Part shown: positions 31,750 through 37,192 of the stretch, one piece after another
Position numbering within the stretch: the first letter of the stretch is position 1
How the letters are laid out: each line of letters begins with the position of its first letter
Assembly: GCA_042095135.1 (NCBI GenBank)
Contig: JBELBV010000021.1
Span: 1 to 37,192 of the forward strand
Source: UA16 sp042095135
Lineage (GTDB): Bacteria > Bacteroidota > Bacteroidia > Flavobacteriales_D > Sanyastnellaceae
Direction: 5' to 3'
Length of the DNA stretch: 37,192 nucleotides
The notes under the pieces: model-generated
The model's database searches: none
What the model was told of the DNA's origin: nothing
What the model saw: only the letters and a program-made list of their open reading frames with translations
Translations under genes and position numbers: made by a program

Positions 31750-32766
31750 ATGCCGCATCGCCAGGTTATTCGAGACATTGAAGCCGGTTCATTGAAGCCG
31801 GTGTACCTCCTGCACGGCGAGGAGCCGTACTTCATTGACGAGATTGCCAAGGCCCTTGAAAATAACGTAGTTGAGGAATCCATGCGCGATTTCAACCAAA
31901 CGGTAGTGTACGGGCGCGATACCAATGTGGACCACGTGCTGGAGGCGGCGCGGCGTTTTCCCATGATGGCTGAGCGCCAACTGGTGCTGATGCGCGAAGC
32001 CCAAGATTGGTCCGCATGGCGCCGCAAGGACGACATGGCAAAGCTGGAAGCCTACGCGGAATCACCTGTGGCCTCCACGGTGCTGGTGTTTTGCTTCAAA
32101 AATAAAAAGGCGGACGGCCGCCTCAAGGCCGTCAAGGCAATCAGCAAGGCGGGCGTCTTGTTCCTCAGCGAGAAAGTGCGCGATTACAAATTGCCCGAGT
32201 GGATCAGTAATTACGTCCGCGACACCGGCTTGAGCATTTCGCCGCAAGCCGCCCAGATCCTCGCTGAATACCTAGGCAATGATTTGCGCAAGGTGGTCAA
32301 CGAGCTGACAAAACTCAGCATCGTATTGCCCGAAGGGACAGCGATTGAGCCAGAGCACATTGAGAAGCACATCGGCATCAGCAAGGATTACAACGTCTTT
32401 GAATTGCAGCGTGCCCTCGGGTCAAAAGACTTGATGCGTGCCCAGCGCATCGCGGAGTTTTTTGCCGCGAATCCCAAAGACCATCCCGTGGCGATGGTCA
32501 TGCCGGTGCTCAATAGCTTTTTCAGTAAGGTCTACGCGTACCACGGTTTGAAGGACCGTTCGGGTCCGGCCGCTGCCAAGGCGCTGCGGTGCGCCCCGTT
32601 TGCGGTCAAGCAGTACGCGGAGGCTGCGCGCAATTACCCCATGGACAAAGTTGGCAGGGTATTTGGCTACCTCCGGGAAGCCGACCGCAAGTCCAAAGGC
32701 CAAGGCAATGCCACTACGCCCGACGCCTTTTTGCTGAAAGAAGCGGTCTTCAAAATTTTGCATTGA
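31750..32766 (+). CDS. holA: DNA polymerase III subunit delta
   Basis: From ATG 31750 (MPHRQVIRDIEAGSLKPVYLLHGEEPYFIDEI) the product has 338 residues, normal for HolA. The core motifs PVYLLHGEEPYFIDEIAK, the Walker-B-like region with TVLVFCFKNKKADGRLKAVKA, the KLPEWISNYVRDTGLSISPQAAQILAEYLGNDLRKVVNELTKL segment and the C-terminal helical domain with SKDYNVFELQRALGSKDL are all present. Delta opens the sliding clamp as part of the clamp loader. An upstream in-frame extension to 31663 exists but lies over the divergent nuclease gene. The promoter box ends 5 nt before this ATG. Confidence 0.95.
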   Translation: MPHRQVIRDIEAGSLKPVYLLHGEEPYFIDEIAKALENNVVEESMRDFNQTVVYGRDTNVDHVLEAARRFPMMAERQLVLMREAQDWSAWRRKDDMAKLEAYAESPVASTVLVFCFKNKKADGRLKAVKAISKAGVLFLSEKVRDYKLPEWISNYVRDTGLSISPQAAQILAEYLGNDLRKVVNELTKLSIVLPEGTAIEPEHIEKHIGISKDYNVFELQRALGSKDLMRAQRIAEFFAANPKDHPVAMVMPVLNSFFSKVYAYHGLKDRSGPAAAKALRCAPFAVKQYAEAARNYPMDKVGRVFGYLREADRKSKGQGNATTPDAFLLKEAVFKILH

Positions 32767-32812
32767 TTGAAAGTGGCTAACTTGCACTCCCGGCTTTGGG
32801 CCTGACTTAGAA

Positions 32813-33997
32813 ATGAAAACAACTGGAATAACGATGATGAAGCGATTAGCAATGGTGCCCTTCGTGGCATTCTTGGTGCTGGGGGCCAACCCCGCAACCG
32901 CTCAAGAGGACAACCTCGTTCCCAACGGAAGTTTTGAGAATTCAGACTTGCGCAAATTGAAAAAGCAAGGTGAATTGGAGACGTACACGGAGGATTGGTT
33001 CCGTGCGACTGAGGTTCTCTTGGACCTGTACGCCGAAGGCATGAAGTCCGAAAAGGTGAACATTCCTGACAACATCTACGGCACGCAAGAAGCCGCTGAC
33101 GGTGTATGCTACGCAGGCCTTCGCGCCTTCAGCAAAGACCCCAAGGTCAAACGCACATACTACGAAGTGGAGCTGACCACGGAGATGGAAAAGAACCAGC
33201 TGTACTGCGTGTCCTTTGACATCAGTCTGAGCGACTTGTCTCGCTATGCCGTTAATGGTATCGGTGCGGTGTTGAGCGACCGCAAGGTAGAGCAAGGCAA
33301 CACGGGTCTGTTGGTGCGCACACCAGACGTTTTGCATAAAACTGACAAGGTCATGTCCTTGGTCGACGGTTGGGAAACCGTGTGCGGCACGTACATCGGC
33401 ACCGGCGAAGAGGAGTTCCTCATCATTGGAGGCTTTCACACCGACAAGGACATCGAAGACGAGAAGGTCAAAAAGCCATCTGACGTGCTGGGGACTCAAG
33501 TGGGTCACGCCTACTACTACCTGGATAACGTCAAAGTCACACCCATCGAAGCAAAGTCGCAATGTGCATGCTCAGCGGCCGATGAAATCCGAACGGACTT
33601 GGTCTTCGGCGCTGCTGCTCCGGGTCCAGACGCCTCAGCTGATGATGTGGTGGCCGGTTCGGCCGTTTACTACGCGTTCCTGAAGCGCCGCCCAACCGGC
33701 GCCGGCGAAATGGCCATCAAGCGCCTCGCCGACCTTTTGAAGGACAACCCTTCTTGGAAGCTCCGCGTCATCGGACATACTGACACGGACGAGTTCAACG
33801 AAGGTAAAATCAATCCGCGTTACCGTGAGCTCGGCTACAAGCGTGCAGAAGAAGTGGTGAAGAAGTTTGGCGAGTTTGGTATCGCCGCGGACCGATTCAT
33901 CGCGGATTCAATGGAGGCCGATGACCCTGCGAGCACCCGCGACTCGGACATCAGCCGTGCGAAGAACCGCCGGGTTGTCTTCGAATTGGTGAAGTAA
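32813..33997 (+). CDS. OmpA-family outer-membrane protein, paralogue 1
   Basis: The 394-residue protein has a signal peptide ending ANPATAQ (the ATG at 32834, MMKRLAMVPF, is an alternative start). The N-terminal domain begins NLVPNGSFENSD, the usual start of a jelly-roll-like module in Bacteroidota OmpA proteins, and ends YYLDNVKVTP. The last 110 residues are an OmpA peptidoglycan-binding domain: IGHTDTDEFNEG, GYKRAEEVVKKFGEFGIAADRF and SRAKNRRVVFEL. The Asp of HTD and the Arg of KRA, which bind diaminopimelate in OmpA, are present, but the NxxLSxxRA helix and loop are diverged. It probably links the outer membrane to peptidoglycan. The second paralogue follows 10 nt later. Confidence 0.9.
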   Translation: MKTTGITMMKRLAMVPFVAFLVLGANPATAQEDNLVPNGSFENSDLRKLKKQGELETYTEDWFRATEVLLDLYAEGMKSEKVNIPDNIYGTQEAADGVCYAGLRAFSKDPKVKRTYYEVELTTEMEKNQLYCVSFDISLSDLSRYAVNGIGAVLSDRKVEQGNTGLLVRTPDVLHKTDKVMSLVDGWETVCGTYIGTGEEEFLIIGGFHTDKDIEDEKVKKPSDVLGTQVGHAYYYLDNVKVTPIEAKSQCACSAADEIRTDLVFGAAAPGPDASADDVVAGSAVYYAFLKRRPTGAGEMAIKRLADLLKDNPSWKLRVIGHTDTDEFNEGKINPRYRELGYKRAEEVVKKFGEFGIAADRFIADSMEADDPASTRDSDISRAKNRRVVFELVK

Positions 33998-34007
33998 ATC
34001 CACCACA

Positions 34008-35180
34008 GTGCAGCGCATTGCGCGTACCATAGCATTTCAAAGCCACCCTTGCAGCTTGCGGGGGTGGCTTTCTTTTGTGCTCTTGTTGGCGGCAGCAAAT
34101 GGGTGGGCGCAAAACCTGATTTCGAACGGAAGTTTCGAGGAGATGGAGTGGTGCCCCAATGACTACACGCAATCCGAGCTGAAAACGCTCAAGGGGTGGG
34201 GGCAATGCAATGCGGGTACCCCAGATCATTTCGATGCCTGCGCCGCCGGTTCGGCTTCGGGCGTTCCCAAGAACATGTTCGGAAGCCAACAGCCCCTCGA
34301 TGGCGAGGCATACGCCGGACTCGTCTTGTACGCTTCGTCCAAACCCAACTACCGCGAATACCTCCACGCGGAGCTCGAACGACCGCTCGAGGCCGGCGAA
34401 TGGGTGTGCGTGGAATGGTGGGTTTGCGCGGCGGACATGGGGCGGTTGATTACCGACGGTATGGGGTTCTATTTTAGCGCGTCGCGGTTGCGTGAAGTGG
34501 GGGAAGGGCGCTTGGAGGCCGTTGCCCAAGTCGAGAATCCGCTCTTGAATCTGCTGAGCGACCGCTGGAGCTGGACCAAATTGAGTGACGTGTTTCAAGC
34601 CCAAGGCGGCGAGGCACATGTGACGATTGGCAATTTCCGACCACCATCCGAGCTGAAGGTGCTTGAACGGCGGGACGCGCCCAGCGAGTCTAGTGCGTGG
34701 GCATATGTCTACCTGGACGGCATCAAGATCACACCGATGGACCAACCGGACGAGTGCAGCTGCCTCAACCGGACCATTGCCGAAGGCGTAACCGATCCGC
34801 CGTGGCAGGTGTACCAACGTGAGCATGTCAGGTGGGACGCAGTCTTGTTTGATTTTGATTCGATCGAATTGACGCCAGCGACCCTCGCGCAATTGGAATC
34901 CGTGGCAGCAGAAATGCGGTCCAACCGCTTCCTTGTTGTTGAAGTGAATGGCCACACCGACTTCATTGGTACCGAAGCGTACAACTTGGTGCTGAGTGAG
35001 CGGCGAGCCGCTTCGGTCATGGATGCCCTAAAGGAACGCGGCGTGGATCCCGCTCGCCTCAAATTGGCCTGGCACGGCAGCCGCAATCCTGCAGCCGATA
35101 ATGCCACGGAAGGAGGCCGACAACAAAACCGGAGGGTCGAATTCGAATTGCTCGAGCACGCCTTTCTACCGAAGAACTAG
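34008..35180 (+). CDS. OmpA-family outer-membrane protein, paralogue 2
   Basis: The frame runs from GTG 34008 (390 residues), but TTG 34056 would give a compact signal peptide (LRGWLSFVLLLAAANGWA, then Q) and 374 residues; there is no ATG. The N-terminal module starts NLISNGSFEEMEWCPNDY and includes GTPDHFDAC and KNMFGSQQPLDGEAYAGL, closer to the typical Bacteroidota form than paralogue 1. The C-terminal OmpA domain is canonical: NGHTDFIGTEAYNLVLSERRAASVMDALKERGVDPARL and GGRQQNRRVEFEL. A 10-bp-stem hairpin lies over the start region. Both paralogues share the VPNGSFE module, the YLDxxKxTP linker and the OmpA domain, so they come from a tandem duplication. It converges on the MFS gene with 2 nt between stop codons. 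Confidence 0.88.
   Translation: MQRIARTIAFQSHPCSLRGWLSFVLLLAAANGWAQNLISNGSFEEMEWCPNDYTQSELKTLKGWGQCNAGTPDHFDACAAGSASGVPKNMFGSQQPLDGEAYAGLVLYASSKPNYREYLHAELERPLEAGEWVCVEWWVCAADMGRLITDGMGFYFSASRLREVGEGRLEAVAQVENPLLNLLSDRWSWTKLSDVFQAQGGEAHVTIGNFRPPSELKVLERRDAPSESSAWAYVYLDGIKITPMDQPDECSCLNRTIAEGVTDPPWQVYQREHVRWDAVLFDFDSIELTPATLAQLESVAAEMRSNRFLVVEVNGHTDFIGTEAYNLVLSERRAASVMDALKERGVDPARLKLAWHGSRNPAADNATEGGRQQNRRVEFELLEHAFLPKN
34039..34076 (+). terminator. Hairpin with U-rich tail over the start of OmpA paralogue 2
   Basis: AAAGCCACCC (34039-34048) pairs perfectly with GGGTGGCTTT (34062-34071), a 10-bp stem with a 13-nt loop, followed by CTTTT. It has the form of a Rho-independent terminator for paralogue 1, about 40 nt after its stop codon. 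The in-frame TTG 34056 lies in the loop. Confidence 0.65.
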
Positions 35181-35182
35181 CG

Positions 35183-36475
35183 TCAGATGCGCTGGGTTTT
35201 CGGAATCGAGCTCAACAGCACAATGCTCACCACAAAGAAGATGATCAGGGCCAGGATGCTGGACCGCATAGAGCCCGTAAAGCCCTCGATGTAGCCCCAG
35301 CTGAACATTCCGATGATGAGGCCGCCCTTTTCCAGGACTTCATAAAAGCTGAAGTATGACGCGTGGTCCTCGGTGCTGGGCAGCATCTTCGAATAGCTGC
35401 TGCGGTTGAGGCTTTGCGTACCTCCCATCATGAACCCGATGACGCCTGCGGCGACGTAGAACCCGTTGACATCGTTGACGAGGCTGTATGCATACACGCA
35501 GACCCCCATCCACACCACGAGGCACCAGATGAGGGTACGGATATTGCCCACCTTACTACTCACCCACGAAACGAAAAACGCCCCGGGGATGGAAAGCAAC
35601 TGGACGGCGATGATGGCGATGATGAGCTGGTCGTCGGCGAGGTTCACTTCCTTGATGCCGAACGATGAAGCCATCAGCATTATGGTTTGCAACGCCATCG
35701 ACAGCACGAAGAATCCCCACAGGAACCGGATAAGGTCCACTCGCTCGGTCAGTTCTTTGGCGACGTTGCGCAATTCGCGAAAGCCGTGGATGAAGAGGTC
35801 GCTGGTTACCTTTTTGTTGAAGGGGTTGGAGGGCAATTTGCGGAAGGCCGGTTGGGCCCACGCCACCCACCAGATGCCCACCAAGACGAAGGCCCACGGG
35901 GTCATGTGGCTGCCGATGCCCATGATCAACCCGAGGCACACCAAGAGCAGCACTACGCTGCCGACGTACCCCAGCGCATATCCTTTGGCGCTCAGCTTGT
36001 CGTGTTCTTCGCGGGGAGCGATCTCAGGGAGGAACGCATTGTAAAAGCCAAGGCTACCCCAGAATCCAATGTTGGCCAGGAACAAACTCAGCATGCTCCA
36101 TTCCAAATGCGCCGCATCAAAGAAGTGCATGGACATGCAGGCCAACGACCCGGTGTAGCAAAAGATTTTCATCAGCTGCAATTTCTTCCCGGACACATCC
36201 GCCATGCCGCTGAGGAGCGGCGAAGCGATGATGACGACGACGAAGCTGGCCGCGAGGACGTAGCTGTAGAGTTGGGTGTTGATGAATTCGGCACCGAAGA
36301 ACGTCACCACGTCGTTGACAATCTCACCCGCCTCATTGCGCTCTGAGGTGAGGGCGTTGTAAAAAATCGGGAAGATGGCTGTGGTGATGACCAGCGAGTA
36401 TACGCTGTTGGCCCAGTCGTACATGGCCCAAGCGGTTTTAACCTTTTTGGGGTGATTCGTGGCCGTTGCGCTCAT
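35183..36475 (-). CDS. MFS transporter, UMF1/Atg22-like family
   Basis: From ATG 36475 (MSATATNHPKKVKTAWAMYDWANSVYSLVITTAIFPIFY) the product has 430 residues with twelve membrane segments. AWAMYDWANSVYSLVITTAIFP is the N-terminal signature of the UMF1 family, related to yeast vacuolar Atg22; GMADVSGKKLQLMKIF is the MFS loop 2-3 motif and GFMMGGTQSLNRSSYSKMLP follows in the second half. Atg22 releases amino acids from the vacuole, but the substrate of the bacterial group is not known. The longer frame to 36541 overlaps lhgO. A -7-like TATCTTGG ends 4 nt before this ATG on the minus strand. It is divergent from lhgO across 35 bp. Confidence 0.93.
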   Translation of the reverse strand: MSATATNHPKKVKTAWAMYDWANSVYSLVITTAIFPIFYNALTSERNEAGEIVNDVVTFFGAEFINTQLYSYVLAASFVVVIIASPLLSGMADVSGKKLQLMKIFCYTGSLACMSMHFFDAAHLEWSMLSLFLANIGFWGSLGFYNAFLPEIAPREEHDKLSAKGYALGYVGSVVLLLVCLGLIMGIGSHMTPWAFVLVGIWWVAWAQPAFRKLPSNPFNKKVTSDLFIHGFRELRNVAKELTERVDLIRFLWGFFVLSMALQTIMLMASSFGIKEVNLADDQLIIAIIAVQLLSIPGAFFVSWVSSKVGNIRTLIWCLVVWMGVCVYAYSLVNDVNGFYVAAGVIGFMMGGTQSLNRSSYSKMLPSTEDHASYFSFYEVLEKGGLIIGMFSWGYIEGFTGSMRSSILALIIFFVVSIVLLSSIPKTQRI

Positions 36476-36476
36476 G

Positions 36477-36505
36477 TTGCCAAGATAGAGCGTTTTGTAC
36501 TTTTG
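36477..36505 (+). promoter_or_regulatory. lhgO promoter (near-leaderless)
   Basis: TTG at 36477-36479, an 18-nt spacer, then TACTTTTG at 36498-36505, a perfect TAnnTTTG match ending 5 nt before the ATG at 36511. The -33 element overlaps the leader of the divergent MFS gene. Confidence 0.65.
36480..36487 (-). promoter_or_regulatory. Near-leaderless -7-like box of the MFS gene
   Basis: TATCTTGG on the minus strand, one mismatch from TAnnTTTG, ends 4 nt before the ATG at 36475 and is 10 bp from the oppositely directed lhgO box. Confidence 0.4.
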
Positions 36506-36510
36506 CGCCG

Positions 36511-37192
36511 ATGAATGAAGCGAAACGAGCTGACGACGCATTCGATGTTGTCATTGTGGGCGGTGGAATTGTAGGAGCCGCGACGCTGTATCAATTGCAG
36601 CAGAGGCATCCGGATCGGACCATGCTCCTGATTGAGAAGGAGAAGGGGCTGGCGGATCACCAAACGGGCAACAACTCCGGCGTCATTCACTCGGGTTTGT
36701 ATTACCCGCCCGGCTCGCTCAAAGCCAAAAACTGCGTCGAAGGCCGGCGTGCCCTGGTCCGCTTTGCCCAAGAGCACAACATTCCCCACGACGTCTGCGG
36801 CAAGGTGGTGGTGGCGGTCGAGGAGAGCGAGCTCCCCATGCTGGAAAAGATCCACGGCATCGGGTACCAAAATGAAATCGAAGGCCTTGAGCGCATCAAT
36901 GCCGACCAGCTCCGTGAGATTGAGCCCCACTGCAAGGGCATCGACGCTCTGTGGGTGCCGTGCACGGGCATCATCGATTACCGGGCTGCGACGAAGAAGA
37001 TGGTCGACCTCGCATTGGGCCAGCAGCCCCGAAGCGCGCTCCGCTTGGGCGAGGAGGTCACATCGTTTGAACGCGATGGCGACGAGACGGTGGTTCGCAC
37101 CAATAAGACCACGCAGGGATACCGCGCCAAGCACGTGGTGGTATGCGGAGGTTTACAAGCCGATCGGTTGGCTCGCAAGGACGGCGTGGACC
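36511..37192 (+). CDS. lhgO: L-2-hydroxyglutarate oxidase, N-terminal part (runs off right edge)
   Basis: There are 227 codons before the window ends, about 55 to 60 percent of a usual 400-residue enzyme. The FAD-binding DVVIVGGGIVGAATLYQLQQRHPD is at residues 10-33, followed by the LhgO/DAO-type GNNSGVIHSGLYYPPGSLKAKNCVEGRRAL, in which the IHSGLYY segment is characteristic. It oxidises L-2-hydroxyglutarate to 2-oxoglutarate and delivers electrons to the membrane quinone pool. In other bacteria it lies with csiD/gab genes; here it stands alone at the edge, so that context cannot be checked. The start is supported by the promoter just upstream. Confidence 0.95.
   Translation, partial: MNEAKRADDAFDVVIVGGGIVGAATLYQLQQRHPDRTMLLIEKEKGLADHQTGNNSGVIHSGLYYPPGSLKAKNCVEGRRALVRFAQEHNIPHDVCGKVVVAVEESELPMLEKIHGIGYQNEIEGLERINADQLREIEPHCKGIDALWVPCTGIIDYRAATKKMVDLALGQQPRSALRLGEEVTSFERDGDETVVRTNKTTQGYRAKHVVVCGGLQADRLARKDGVD

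Noticed and set aside
31710..32036. N-terminal extension of the HsdR_N gene over holA
   Set aside because: It would be antisense to the conserved start of holA, and a good promoter box lies just before ATG 31709.

Overview
The window is a gene-dense stretch of a Bacteroidota chromosome, most likely from a GC-rich, probably aquatic Flavobacteriales relative. The markers are: a one-piece SecDF; a secreted protein with a type IX secretion (T9SS) type A C-terminal domain; a carboxypeptidase-like/TonB-dependent receptor; a PadR-PspC pair; DUF5606; a secreted protein with Asp/Cys-rich GCTD repeats; and many -7 boxes of the Bacteroidota form TAnnTTTG with no clear Shine-Dalgarno sequences. No rRNA, tRNA, CRISPR array, insertion sequence or phage gene was recognised. 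No stretch longer than about 300 bases lacks a gene.

Layout. At the left edge is the start of an Mrr-type restriction gene (minus strand), followed by a small lipoprotein and the GCTD-repeat secreted protein (plus). Positions 2716-7236 hold a minus-strand series: tatA-like, Na/Ca exchanger, alkB-like, panB, rluA-like pseudouridine synthase, trxB. Next is a plus-strand operon: PadR regulator, PspC protein, large M1 metallopeptidase with a barrel-like C-terminus, then a small lipoprotein. Positions 12754-18771 (minus) read PiT-like phosphate permease, T9SS beta-helix protein, TonB receptor; 11-bp-spaced TTAAC repeats resembling Pho boxes precede the first two. secDF (minus) ends in a strong terminator and is back-to-back with a DUF4159 gene.

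The second half has PafA-like phosphatase plus M61 peptidase (translationally coupled), fadD-PAP2-fluC, and HsdR_N nuclease-DUF5606-3-hydroxyacyl-CoA dehydrogenase-K+ channel, all minus. It continues with holA and two OmpA-family paralogues (plus), a UMF1-type MFS transporter (minus) and a truncated lhgO (plus) at the right edge.

Main observations: (1) a candidate phosphate-starvation unit (PiT, beta-helix protein, TonB receptor) with tandem direct repeats; (2) repeated placement of the -7 promoter box only 4-5 nt before ATG, predicting leaderless or nearly leaderless mRNAs, including two very compact divergent promoter pairs; (3) a stand-alone HsdR_N PD-(D/E)xK nuclease divergent from the replication gene holA; (4) an M1 peptidase apparently fused to an outer-membrane barrel; (5) a hairpin lying over the start region of the second OmpA gene. 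Nothing here is clearly a complete new defence or biosynthetic system; the candidates are stated with their limits.
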